From positions 56,080-76,958 of the forward strand of contig DJMH01000036.1 of the NCBI GenBank assembly GCA_002435305.1: a stretch of DNA of 20,879 nt. Reading direction: 5' to 3'. This document shows positions 1 through 7,546 of the stretch, in pieces. The stretch's first letter is position 1. Each line of letters starts with the position of its first letter. The position numbers and the translations under genes were made by a program. The DNA comes from Dehalococcoidia bacterium UBA6495. GTDB lineage: Bacteria; Chloroflexota; Dehalococcoidia; Lucifugimonadales; UBA826. The notes under the pieces were generated by a model. The model was given only the letters and a program-made list of their open reading frames with translations, was not told where the DNA came from and made no database searches.

Positions 1-498
1 GAGCTGTTTTTGGTAATTGGACTCACCTTCGGGCTAGACCAACTTCTTAATAATCAAATTGCAGAATTCGTGATCGGGACGGCGGGTGGTTTGTTTCTAC
101 TTTGGATGGGATGGGGAATGTCAAAAAACCCAGTTGGGACCGCCATACCAATTGTTGATAAATCTGATGCTGATTCTAGTCGAGGACCTATTTCGGCGGG
201 AATAATTTTAAGTGCAACTAATCCCTATTTTTTCGTATGGTGGGCTACGGTTGGCCTTAGTTTCATTGAAGAATCAAGAGAAGCGGGAACCGCTGGGGTA
301 GCCGCCTTTTATACCGGTCACATATCCGCTGACATAATCTGGTATGCCATGATTGCTTTAACGGTTTCTTCAGGCAAAAAATTCTTGAGCGACACTACCT
401 ATAAAGTAATCGTGCGCTGCTGCGGTATCTTTCTCATATGTCTAGGTTTATATTTCGCCTATGCAGGCAAGGATTTTATTCAACGAATATTGACCTGA
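1..498 (+). CDS. LysE/RhtB-family amino-acid exporter, 5'-truncated by window edge
   Basis: The frame is open from base 1 to a TGA at 496-498, so about 165 codons of a family usually near 200-210 residues are present and the true start lies upstream. The visible part is mostly hydrophobic, with about four to five membrane segments. It carries the family's central signature, a glycine-rich helix leading into SATNPYFFVWWATVG, which matches the conserved Asn-Pro after the mid-protein loop of LysE/RhtB exporters. These inner-membrane proteins export amino acids or similar small metabolites by exchange with protons; the substrate cannot be told here. A TTG at 10-12 is an in-frame start-type codon but is unlikely to be the real start because homology should extend upstream. 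It ends one base from the convergent rsmE gene, leaving no room for a terminator between them. Confidence 0.8.
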   Translation, partial: ELFLVIGLTFGLDQLLNNQIAEFVIGTAGGLFLLWMGWGMSKNPVGTAIPIVDKSDADSSRGPISAGIILSATNPYFFVWWATVGLSFIEESREAGTAGVAAFYTGHISADIIWYAMIALTVSSGKKFLSDTTYKVIVRCCGIFLICLGLYFAYAGKDFIQRILT

Positions 499-499
499 T

Positions 500-1237
500 T
501 TAAATATCATCAAATTCGTATAACACCGTGACGGCCGCAACTATTCCAGCAGTTTCTGACCTTAATATTCGCTTGCCTAAAGAAACTGAAGTTGCACCAT
601 AATCTGCTGCATCCAAAACCTCCTGTGAGGTAAATCCACCTACTGGACCTATAATCAGATCAATATATGTCACATCTAATCCCGGATCCTGGCGTAATTT
701 GGATAAAATCTGTCTAATGCTTTGGTTTTTTTCTTCTTCCCAAGGTATAAGCACAACAGAATTTAGGTTCTTAATCATATTAGAAAATAAGATAGGGTCT
801 GATAGTTGCGGCACCACAGACCTACCGCTCTGCTCGGCCGCTTCTTTTATTATTCGCCTCCACCGGCCCATCTTAGACTGGCTTGGGATTGAAACTTCAG
901 TCCTCTCCGATGTAAAAGGGACAAACCGTGAAATACCAGTTTCAACCCCTTTTTGTAAGGCATATTCGTACCTTTCAGATCTTATCAGTGCTTGATACAG
1001 GGTAATGAAAATTCCTGGTTCATTATGTGAGTCATTCGCCGAAAGTACAGTACCCAGACTAGTTTTGGTTTCAACTACCTCCAAGCGAACTTGGTAGTCC
1101 ACACCACCCCCATCAAACACCACCACTTCATTCCCACTCCTAAGCCGCAAAACTTTTTTCATTTGCAGAGAAATTTCTTCTGCAAAATGGACTCTCCCAT
1201 CTTGTATGTCAGATGGATCAATTAAAAACCTATGCAT
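500..1237 (-). CDS. rsmE: 16S rRNA (uracil-1498-N3)-methyltransferase RsmE
   Basis: The product is a cytoplasmic SPOUT-class methyltransferase that uses S-adenosylmethionine to methylate U1498 of 16S rRNA in the 30S subunit. Its 245 residues match the family length. An N-terminal PUA-like domain opens with MHRFLI. The middle has the signature KGVETGISRFVPFTSER, followed by RWRRIIKEAAEQSGR. The C-terminal knot has IIGPVGGFTSQE and SLGKRILRSETA, which form the SAM site and dimer face. The usual Glu of the GPEGG loop is Val here, a small oddity. It is the last gene of dnaJ-prmA-rsmE, starting 22 bases after the prmA stop, so co-transcription is likely. The same order is known in the Bacillus dnaK operon, which supports the call. 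Confidence 0.95.
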   Translation of the reverse strand: MHRFLIDPSDIQDGRVHFAEEISLQMKKVLRLRSGNEVVVFDGGGVDYQVRLEVVETKTSLGTVLSANDSHNEPGIFITLYQALIRSERYEYALQKGVETGISRFVPFTSERTEVSIPSQSKMGRWRRIIKEAAEQSGRSVVPQLSDPILFSNMIKNLNSVVLIPWEEEKNQSIRQILSKLRQDPGLDVTYIDLIIGPVGGFTSQEVLDAADYGATSVSLGKRILRSETAGIVAAVTVLYEFDDI

Positions 1238-1259
1238 AACAACCCAGTTCGGTCACAAA

Positions 1260-2177
1260 TTACCCATCAGTTGCTACATTCTTGGTAGCTAACACCGCTG
1301 TCCAATCACCATCAACAAGAACTTTGTCGAAGTGTACCCCTTGTAAGGAATATTCTTTTCCGACGTCCTCCAAAGAACTTTTCAAAATCCCAGATAGTAC
1401 CAGCCTTCCACCATTCGCAACTGCACCTACTATGTACTCGGACAAATTTATCACAACTTTAGCGGCAATATTTGCCAGAGCAACATCAAAGGTAGCATTT
1501 TCAACTCTGATTTCAGGAAAAGAGCCATTCAATATGGTTACTTGCGAAGAAATATCATTTAATTCACAATTTTCCAAGGCAACCTCAACCGACCGTGACT
1601 CTATTTCTACGCCAAGAATATCTCCGGCGCCTAACTTTGCTGCCGATATCGATAAAATTCCCGAGCCACACCCGACATCAATCACTTTCTCCCCACCAAC
1701 AATGAGAGTTTCAAGAAGTTCCATGCACATCCTGGTTGTTGGATGATGGCCAGTTCCAAAAGCCATACCTGGGTCCAATTTTATTACAATGTCGTTATCC
1801 AAAGGTTGATGAGTTCTCCAGGTAGGACATACCACAAGATTAGATCCAACCCGTATCGGATGAAAATACTCCTTCCAATTAGATTCCCAGTCTTCCTCCT
1901 CAACTTCTCTCTCTTTTATTTCAGAGATAGGTGCAAAATGAGCCACTAATCTAACAGCGATTTCTATATTGGACTTTCGTGACCTAGCTGATTCATCTAA
2001 AGGTACAAAAGTTACTACTTTAACGGTTTGCAGCTGCGGAGCGCTTTCACCTTCATCTGGGTTGAAACCTGCTGGGCTTTCAATTGCCACACCACCTTCT
2101 CCATACCTATAAAAGATATGAGTTAACGGTTCAACGTATTCAGGAGGAGCCTGAACACTTAATTCAAGCCATTTCAA
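1260..2177 (-). CDS. prmA: Ribosomal protein L11 methyltransferase PrmA (TTG start)
   Basis: The product is a SAM-dependent class I methyltransferase that methylates ribosomal protein L11 in the cytoplasm. The 305 residues show the family layout: an N-terminal substrate-recognition domain starting MKWLELSVQ, a linker EEDWESNWKEYFHP near residues 94-107, DPGMAFGTGHHPTT at 135-148, and the SAM-binding glycine loop DVGCGSG at 167-173. ANIAAKVV follows as the active-site N-I motif. The start codon is TTG at 2177-2175; it is chosen because MKWLELSV is the conserved N-terminus of the family. The TTG overlaps the dnaJ TGA (TTGA), which indicates translational coupling. It lies between dnaJ and rsmE in a ribosome-modification and chaperone transcription unit. 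Confidence 0.96.
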   Translation of the reverse strand: MKWLELSVQAPPEYVEPLTHIFYRYGEGGVAIESPAGFNPDEGESAPQLQTVKVVTFVPLDESARSRKSNIEIAVRLVAHFAPISEIKEREVEEEDWESNWKEYFHPIRVGSNLVVCPTWRTHQPLDNDIVIKLDPGMAFGTGHHPTTRMCMELLETLIVGGEKVIDVGCGSGILSISAAKLGAGDILGVEIESRSVEVALENCELNDISSQVTILNGSFPEIRVENATFDVALANIAAKVVINLSEYIVGAVANGGRLVLSGILKSSLEDVGKEYSLQGVHFDKVLVDGDWTAVLATKNVATDG

Positions 2178-3316
2178 TTGGTAAAGGCACTTCTGAATTT
2201 ATCGAATATGCCTTTGTCTTCGTCATCCTCATAAGTATCAGGTAGAGATTCTCCTAGTTCGTTCATCAATTTTTGTTGCTGAGAATCCAACGTTTTTGGA
2301 ATTCTTACATCGATAAATACCAATAAATCTCCCCTTCTGTCACCTCTAAGTTGGGCCACCCCTCTACCTCTCACCCTAAAAATCCGTCCAGTCTGTGTCC
2401 CTGGAGGAATTTCGATCTCATGGTCGCCGTCCAATGTAGGTACTTTAAGTTTAGCTCCAAGAGAAGCCTGAGCTACGTTTATAGGCAACCTGTATTTAAT
2501 GTTTATCCCATCTCTCACAAAATAGTCATGTTCCTTGATTTTAAAAGCTACATATAAATCACCAGGAGGTCCTCCATTTATCCCATGCTCTCCCTCACCA
2601 GTTAACCTAACCTGAGTATCTTCCTCTATTCCCGCCGGGATGGTGATGGCCAATTTCCTATTCTTTCTTTCACGACCTTGACCGTTGCAAGATGAACATG
2701 GGTTAGAGACAATCTTTCCTGAGCCCTTGCAATTATTACAATCTCCAACCTGCACAAACTGCCCAAATACGCTCTGCTGGGCCTTCCGCACCTGCCCTGA
2801 ACCTCGGCAGGTGCCGCAAGTAGCTATTGAACTACCAGGTTCACTCTTAGAACCTCTACAGCGGCTACAAGATTCTGTACGGTGGATTTGAAATTCTTTT
2901 TCCGCTCCGAAAATGGCCGCTTCGAATTCGACCGTCATTGTGTATTGTAGATCCGAACCTCGCCTAGCTGAATTTTGAGTCCGTGAAGATCTACCGAACC
3001 CGGAACCCCCAAAAAATGAATCAAATATGTCCCCAAACCCAGATACATCTCCAAACCCAGAAAACCCGTTTGCCCCTGCGGAGGAGGAACCTACCCCGAC
3101 ATGACCGAATCGGTCATATTGAGCCCTCTTTTCTTTATCCGATAGGATTTGATATGCCTCATTAATTTCTTTAAATTTATCCTCAGCTCCCGCTTCCTTA
3201 TTCCTATCAGGATGATATTTGAACGCCAGTTTTCTGAAAGCCTTCTTCAAGTCATCGTCACTTGAGTTACGAGAGACCCCAAGAACTTCGTAATAATCTC
3301 TTTTATGTGTGGTCAT
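2174..3316 (-). CDS. dnaJ: Chaperone protein DnaJ (Hsp40)
   Basis: This is the full-length type I J-protein, 380 residues, close to the E. coli protein. It stimulates the DnaK ATPase and delivers unfolded clients. The J domain (about 1-70) has the HPD tripeptide at 35-37. A Gly/Phe-rich linker runs from about 72 to 125. The zinc-finger region has four CxxCxGxG-type repeats with cysteines at 150/153, 167/170, 193/196 and 207/210; the first repeat ends in Ser-Lys instead of Gly-x-Gly. Two client-binding beta domains and a dimerisation end follow. The start is an ATG with no strong Shine-Dalgarno. Its partners dnaK, grpE and hrcA are not adjacent: folD lies upstream instead, across a 132-base gap, so dnaJ probably has its own promoter. 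No CIRCE element was seen. Confidence 0.97.
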   Translation of the reverse strand: MTTHKRDYYEVLGVSRNSSDDDLKKAFRKLAFKYHPDRNKEAGAEDKFKEINEAYQILSDKEKRAQYDRFGHVGVGSSSAGANGFSGFGDVSGFGDIFDSFFGGSGFGRSSRTQNSARRGSDLQYTMTVEFEAAIFGAEKEFQIHRTESCSRCRGSKSEPGSSIATCGTCRGSGQVRKAQQSVFGQFVQVGDCNNCKGSGKIVSNPCSSCNGQGRERKNRKLAITIPAGIEEDTQVRLTGEGEHGINGGPPGDLYVAFKIKEHDYFVRDGINIKYRLPINVAQASLGAKLKVPTLDGDHEIEIPPGTQTGRIFRVRGRGVAQLRGDRRGDLLVFIDVRIPKTLDSQQQKLMNELGESLPDTYEDDEDKGIFDKFRSAFTN

Positions 3317-3403
3317 GAAATGTACTTATATTCTCAGTAATTCCCACTTCGTACTATAAAAATACGTTAATGGCCAATGCTATCCAATTTCTGGAACAGA
3401 TAA

Positions 3404-3409
3404 ATTATA
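3404..3409 (-). promoter_or_regulatory. Possible -10 box for dnaJ-prmA-rsmE
   Basis: A perfect TATAAT on the minus strand lies in the 132-base folD-dnaJ gap, about 88 bases before the dnaJ ATG. No good -35 hexamer is present at 16-18 bases upstream, so this is only a candidate. Transcription could instead continue from folD. Confidence 0.25.
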
Positions 3410-3448
3410 ACCTAGCCGCTAACTATCTTGTGGAATTCATAAAGACTT

Positions 3449-4330
3449 CTAGATCTTACGTAAGACAGCATCGAGGGTATTTTTTAATAGCATGGCTATT
3501 GTCATTGGCCCAACCCCCCCAGGGACTGGAGTAATAGCAGATGCTTTTGATGATACCCCTTCAAAATCTATATCACCTGTCAAACGGTATCCACGGGAAC
3601 GGGTGCTATCTTCGATACGATTAACACCTACATCTATGGCCACAACACCAGGGGAAACTAGATCGCTAGTCACAAAATTTGGTATGCCAATAGCTGCCAC
3701 CAATATGTCAGCACTTTGAGTAATATCTTTCAACCTATTCGTCATACTATGGCACAAAGTGACGGTAGCATCACCTCCATTCCCCTTGAGGGAAAGCAAA
3801 TTAGACAATGGTTTGCCTACGATATTACTCCTACCTAATATAACCACATGTTTGCCCTTTGGGTCATTCCCTGATCTTAAAAGCATTTCCTTGATACCGG
3901 CAGGTGTTGCGGGAATGAATGAGGCAGAACCCATTGACAATAAGCCTACATTTTGAGGATGGAGACCATCAACATCTTTTTGGGGATCTATCGTGCACAA
4001 TATCTCGTTCTCATCCAAATGAGCTGGAAGTGGCAGTTGTATTAGAATTCCATCACAATTATCATCCTTATTCAGAATTCGAATCTGCTGTAACACCTCT
4101 TCTGTGGTAACAAACGTAGGAAAATTGATAATGTGACTTTCCATGCCCACATTGATTGCAGAACTCTTTTTGTTCCTCACATATACTTTAGAGGCAGCAT
4201 CATTTCCCACCAAAATAACCGACAACGAAGGTATTATTGAACATTCTTCAAATAACCTACGGACTGACACCTTCACTTCAAGTTTTATCGATTCTGATAT
4301 GGCTTTCCCATCAATAAGTTTATATTTCAT
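3449..4330 (-). CDS. folD: Methylenetetrahydrofolate dehydrogenase / methenyltetrahydrofolate cyclohydrolase FolD
   Basis: This bifunctional cytoplasmic enzyme interconverts 5,10-methylene-THF, 5,10-methenyl-THF and 10-formyl-THF using NADP(H), supplying one-carbon units for purines and formyl-Met. From the ATG at 4330 it has 293 residues. Tyr50 and Lys54 (YVRNK), Gln98 (IQLPLP) and Asp121 (KDVDG) then fall at exactly the positions of the catalytic residues in E. coli FolD. The dinucleotide-binding loop GRSNIVGKP is at 166-174 and the C-terminal signature ITPVPGGVGPMT is present. A GTG eight codons upstream (4354) is also in frame, but the E. coli register, and a TATAAT box that would give the GTG only about a 12-base leader, favour the ATG. 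It is divergent from acpS and lies 132 bases upstream of dnaJ. Confidence 0.96.
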   Translation of the reverse strand: MKYKLIDGKAISESIKLEVKVSVRRLFEECSIIPSLSVILVGNDAASKVYVRNKKSSAINVGMESHIINFPTFVTTEEVLQQIRILNKDDNCDGILIQLPLPAHLDENEILCTIDPQKDVDGLHPQNVGLLSMGSASFIPATPAGIKEMLLRSGNDPKGKHVVILGRSNIVGKPLSNLLSLKGNGGDATVTLCHSMTNRLKDITQSADILVAAIGIPNFVTSDLVSPGVVAIDVGVNRIEDSTRSRGYRLTGDIDFEGVSSKASAITPVPGGVGPMTIAMLLKNTLDAVLRKI

Positions 4331-4372
4331 TAAATATTTAACCGCAGTGGTCACAAAATTATTGGATACACT

Positions 4373-4378
4373 ATTATA
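4373..4378 (-). promoter_or_regulatory. Possible -10 box for folD
   Basis: A perfect TATAAT on the minus strand would place transcription start near 4366, about 36 bases before the folD ATG at 4330. No convincing -35 hexamer is seen. It lies in the 93-base folD/acpS divergent region. Confidence 0.35.
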
Positions 4379-4423
4379 CCTATATCGGTTTAAGCAATTT
4401 TAAATGTTCAGGAAATAGTCGAT

Positions 4424-4810
4424 ATGCTAATTACGGGAATTGACATAATTGAAATAGCCCGAATAGGGGATGTGTTGAATAAATATGGTGTTAGGTTTTT
4501 GAATCGAATATATACGGATTCGGAACAAAAATATTGTAGGGGAAGAGCAGCACAACTGGCATCAAGATTTGCAGCGAAGGAAGCTGTTATGAAGGCCCTG
4601 GGAACCGGTGTAAGAGGAGTAGGATGGAAAGATATAGAAATCAAAAGAGAGAGAGGGGGACCTCCATATATTCAGCTCCACGGTAGAGGTCAAGCTAGAG
4701 CTTCTAAAATAGGCTTGTCAGATATTTCTATTTCATTGTCCCATTCAAATGAATTTGCCGTGGCTTCAGTGGTCGGCCAGGCCGAGCAAGGAAACAGGAT
4801 AACTAGATAA
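4424..4810 (+). CDS. acpS: Holo-[acyl-carrier-protein] synthase AcpS
   Basis: This enzyme transfers 4'-phosphopantetheine from coenzyme A to the serine of apo-acyl carrier protein, activating it for fatty-acid synthesis. At 128 residues it has the usual AcpS length. The N-terminal GIDIIEI holds the Mg-binding Asp7, and RFAAKEAVMKALGTG around residues 48-62 holds the second metal ligand Glu53 and the CoA-binding segment. The C-terminal part has ISLSHSNEFAVA, the conserved Ser-His strand. An AGGA sits 10 bases before the ATG. It is a single gene, divergent from folD and convergent with actE, with 32 bases between the two stop codons. Confidence 0.95.
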   Translation: MLITGIDIIEIARIGDVLNKYGVRFLNRIYTDSEQKYCRGRAAQLASRFAAKEAVMKALGTGVRGVGWKDIEIKRERGGPPYIQLHGRGQARASKIGLSDISISLSHSNEFAVASVVGQAEQGNRITR

Positions 4811-4842
4811 ATTGGCGTTTACACCAAGCGGTGGTTATCAGC

Positions 4843-5517
4843 CTATTTGTTTTGATCTCTAATATATTGAACTAGCTGCCATCTCTGTTCTTCAGCTAGT
4901 AGATATCCAAATTGAGGCATAATTGCAGTCGAATCTTTCCCTCTAGATGCGGCAGCTAATCCGGGTCTTCCTCCCCATGTGATATAGCCAAAAATCTCTC
5001 CGTCACTCAAATCGTTAACTCTTTCTGAGATAAGATTTACAGGAGCTGCCCCACTATATGCTTTACTACCGTCATTTCGTGCACTATTTAAGGTGGTGAT
5101 TAGACCATCCCCCTGCAATGATTGCCCATGACAAACTTGGCAATTTACCGCATAAATTTTTGCGGCCCGACTTCCATCATAATTGGCCATATGATCCTGA
5201 ATTGACAATGATTTAAGAGCTTCAATGTCAAATACCTTAACCTCGGCCCCCGTCACAGGAACAGAGCCTTCCGGTGGAAGAATCCTAGGAACTTCCTGGG
5301 ACCGATAAGAAGGAGAATAGTGCATTTCGGAGAATATTTGAACTGCGTGGGAACCTGTTTCAGGAAATACAGGCAGTTCAAAGCTAATAGCACCTCCCAC
5401 TTTAACCTCTCCAGTTTTGCTGTTGTAGCAACCGGAACTGACAAGCAAGACGACCAAAAGAACTGTAACCATAACTAGTGGAGCAGCAATTCGTACGTTC
5501 AAACCATTGTTAGACAT
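4843..5517 (-). CDS. actE: ACIII subunit ActE: monoheme cytochrome c, probable lipoprotein
   Basis: From the ATG at 5517 the product has 224 residues. A hydrophobic N-terminal segment (about 10-27) ends in VSSGC with Cys30, a probable lipidation site, although the -3 residue is Ser and not the usual Leu/Val/Ile. The conserved stretch EMHYSPSYRSQEVPR and a Pro-rich PPEGSVPV segment follow, as in other ActE-type cytochromes. A single heme c site, CQVCH, is at 126-130, with Met200 in IMPQFG as likely sixth ligand. In ACIII this subunit sits on the outer face and can pass electrons on. A TTG at 5544 is in frame and overlaps actD, but the ATG lies 17 bases after the actD stop and begins a normal signal sequence. 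It is the last gene of the operon. Confidence 0.85.
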   Translation of the reverse strand: MSNNGLNVRIAAPLVMVTVLLVVLLVSSGCYNSKTGEVKVGGAISFELPVFPETGSHAVQIFSEMHYSPSYRSQEVPRILPPEGSVPVTGAEVKVFDIEALKSLSIQDHMANYDGSRAAKIYAVNCQVCHGQSLQGDGLITTLNSARNDGSKAYSGAAPVNLISERVNDLSDGEIFGYITWGGRPGLAAASRGKDSTAIMPQFGYLLAEEQRWQLVQYIRDQNK

Positions 5518-5534
5518 ATTTGACTTCTCTTTAA

Positions 5535-6050
5535 TTACTCCCAACCTCTAATTATTTCCCCATCAGTACCTGCCTTATTCAAGGCAGTCTCAGCAACGTC
5601 GGTGCGAGTTTCATCAGTGGTCACAGTGACACCAATATGACCCTCTGTAATTTTTTCACTGTACGCTCCCATAAATATTCGCGGGAGGCGCGATTCAAAA
5701 ATAATCCCTATGACGGTAAATATAATCGCGCCGAGCATCGATCCTTCATACATGATGATGGCCATTGCTGGAATTGATAGTATTGGCTTACCACCCGTTA
5801 TCAACGGATACGCCAACTCAGTACCAGCCGTGATCAACAGAGCGATAGTAAATCCACATGCTGCCCCAATCAACGGCCACCTATAGAGTTTATGCTCTGG
5901 TTCTGCCTCCCCAAAGGTACCTTCAGGGTAAGGAACCCCAGTGAGTATTTCATACTCTCCTTCCTCAAATCCTGCCTCCCTTAGGTTATCTAGGGCATCA
6001 GCGGCGGAATCTTCTTCACTATACAGACCTAATACACTTCTTTTTGCCAT
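5535..6050 (-). CDS. actD: ACIII subunit ActD (DUF3341 membrane protein)
   Basis: The 171-residue product shows the DUF3341 pattern: a cytoplasmic N-terminal domain beginning VLGLYSEEDSAADALDNLREAGF, which resembles a ferredoxin-like alpha/beta fold, then two transmembrane helices at about 59-80 and 93-118 joined by a YPLITGGKPILSIPA loop, then a short soluble tail. In ACIII this protein packs against the ActC membrane subunit and has no cofactor. A purine-rich GAGAG lies before the ATG. It follows actC by 24 bases and precedes actE by 17 bases, so it sits inside the operon. The family match is by pattern recognition, supported strongly by context. Confidence 0.88.
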   Translation of the reverse strand: MAKRSVLGLYSEEDSAADALDNLREAGFEEGEYEILTGVPYPEGTFGEAEPEHKLYRWPLIGAACGFTIALLITAGTELAYPLITGGKPILSIPAMAIIMYEGSMLGAIIFTVIGIIFESRLPRIFMGAYSEKITEGHIGVTVTTDETRTDVAETALNKAGTDGEIIRGWE

Positions 6051-6074
6051 AACAAATACTCTCTCAAACTGCTT

Positions 6075-7484
6075 TTAATGTTTTTTTTCATAATAGTGAT
6101 GGGGAAGACCTTCACGAATCGTCGCCGGGATAACTCGCCTACCCACCTTTATGAGACGGCGATTTACCATCCCTTCTTTAATATCGAATAATGGAATCAA
6201 TGGTAAAACTTTGGCGAACAACAACATTCCCAAAGCTACAAAAGCAAAAGTTTCAACAACTATCAATATCTCAATAATTGATGGATGATAGGTACCCCAA
6301 TCAAAAGTCATATGGGTTCGTCTAACTAGACCAGGAATGATGATCAAAAACCTCTCTAACCACATACCTATATTAACCAGTATCGTCGTGAAGAACATCA
6401 AGGCAGCACTCCGCCTTACTTTTTTGAACAACCACATCGGAACCGGTATCACAAATGCAGTAACGATAAAAAGGACAAACAAGGGGGCATAGGGCCACTG
6501 GAAGGCCTGTAATTCCCTCAAGGCGAGCTCTGGACTCTCCAAGGTGTATAGCGCATATACCCATTCCAAAAAGAAGAAGAAGAACCACGTTGTGGCAACA
6601 ATGATCAACAATCTCCCAATTGCGTCGAAGTGGTCAGGCTTAATATATTTGTCCAGCCCGTAAAGCCAAACAGAAAGTGCCATCAGCATCGCCACAGCCG
6701 ACACTCCAGAGTGAATAGCCCCGATTATGAAATAAGGGGCAAATATGGTCGAGTGCCAGCCTTCAACACCGATCAAAACCGCAAAGTCCCAAGAAACTAT
6801 CGAATGCACCGAAACAAACACAGGTAACACGAGTGCAGACAGCAAAATACCTGCAACGATCTGCAACTTCCATTGCCTGGGTGTGCCTCTGAAGCCCAAG
6901 GCTAGTTGGGCATAAATTTTTTTTACTATTGGTTTTTTTGCCCTATCCCTTAGTATCGCTATATCAGGTAGTAAACAAACAAATACAAACAGCGAACTAG
7001 CAATTAGATATGTGCCAACAGCACTTGGATCCCACACGAATGGTGACCTGATATTTGGCCATATACCACGACTAAAGTCATACGGTAAAATCCAGTACAA
7101 AACACGCCAGGGTCGACCTACGTGCATTAACGGGGTATGCAAAGCTGCGATCAGGGAAAATACAGTCATAACTTCTGCCGCTCTTGTAATAGGACGACGC
7201 CAATCAGCCTGGGTCAATCTCAAAATCGCAGATATCATAATTCCAGCATGGCTGATTCCAATCCAGAAAACGAAGTTGGCGATGAAAAATCCCCACATAA
7301 CAGGCCTGTTCAAGCCAGTCACACCCAGCCCGTGATACACCATATAGAAAAATGCACCTAGTCCCGTAAGTACAACAAGCCCTAGAAATGCAACCGCAGG
7401 CAACCACCATTTAGGTACGGTCAAGACGCCCTTCAACAGATCTTCGTTAATCTGTTTCTGGCCTAGTTGTGTGTGTTCCTGCAT
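6075..7484 (-). CDS. actC: ACIII subunit ActC: NrfD-type quinol-binding membrane protein
   Basis: The 469-residue product has about ten hydrophobic segments. It carries typical ActC landmarks: NRPVMWGFFIANFVFWIGISHAG (read as residues 59-81, with His79), WRRPITRAAE at 95-104, HVGRPW at 121-126, SPFVWD at 147-152, LPDIAILRD at 172-180 and LGFRGTPRQW at 196-205. A later helix has a run of Phe followed by LEW, a membrane-embedded Glu. Related ActC/NrfD subunits bind quinol near the His region and hand electrons to the Fe-S subunit. The gene lies between an NrfD paralogue and actD. A GGA lies 9 bases before the ATG. Compared with the upstream paralogue it keeps all the charged and His residues expected of the working membrane subunit. 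Confidence 0.9.
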   Translation of the reverse strand: MQEHTQLGQKQINEDLLKGVLTVPKWWLPAVAFLGLVVLTGLGAFFYMVYHGLGVTGLNRPVMWGFFIANFVFWIGISHAGIMISAILRLTQADWRRPITRAAEVMTVFSLIAALHTPLMHVGRPWRVLYWILPYDFSRGIWPNIRSPFVWDPSAVGTYLIASSLFVFVCLLPDIAILRDRAKKPIVKKIYAQLALGFRGTPRQWKLQIVAGILLSALVLPVFVSVHSIVSWDFAVLIGVEGWHSTIFAPYFIIGAIHSGVSAVAMLMALSVWLYGLDKYIKPDHFDAIGRLLIIVATTWFFFFFLEWVYALYTLESPELALRELQAFQWPYAPLFVLFIVTAFVIPVPMWLFKKVRRSAALMFFTTILVNIGMWLERFLIIIPGLVRRTHMTFDWGTYHPSIIEILIVVETFAFVALGMLLFAKVLPLIPLFDIKEGMVNRRLIKVGRRVIPATIREGLPHHYYEKKH

Positions 7485-7546
7485 CTATATATTTCCATCT
7501 GATTTGAAATTTAAAATAACTAACCCCTCTGAATCAACTAGCATCA

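Noticed and set aside
3317..3448. Search for a CIRCE (HrcA) operator upstream of dnaJ
   Set aside because: No TTAGCACTC or GAGTGCTAA arm is present, even with a few mismatches.
4408..4644. Open frame on the minus strand opposite acpS
   Set aside because: acpS has all family motifs on the + strand; the antisense frame has no recognisable domain and is a shadow.
4819..4833. Hairpin-like CACC-AAGC-GGTG between the acpS and actE stop codons
   Set aside because: Only a four-pair stem and no adjacent T-run on either strand that fits a terminator.
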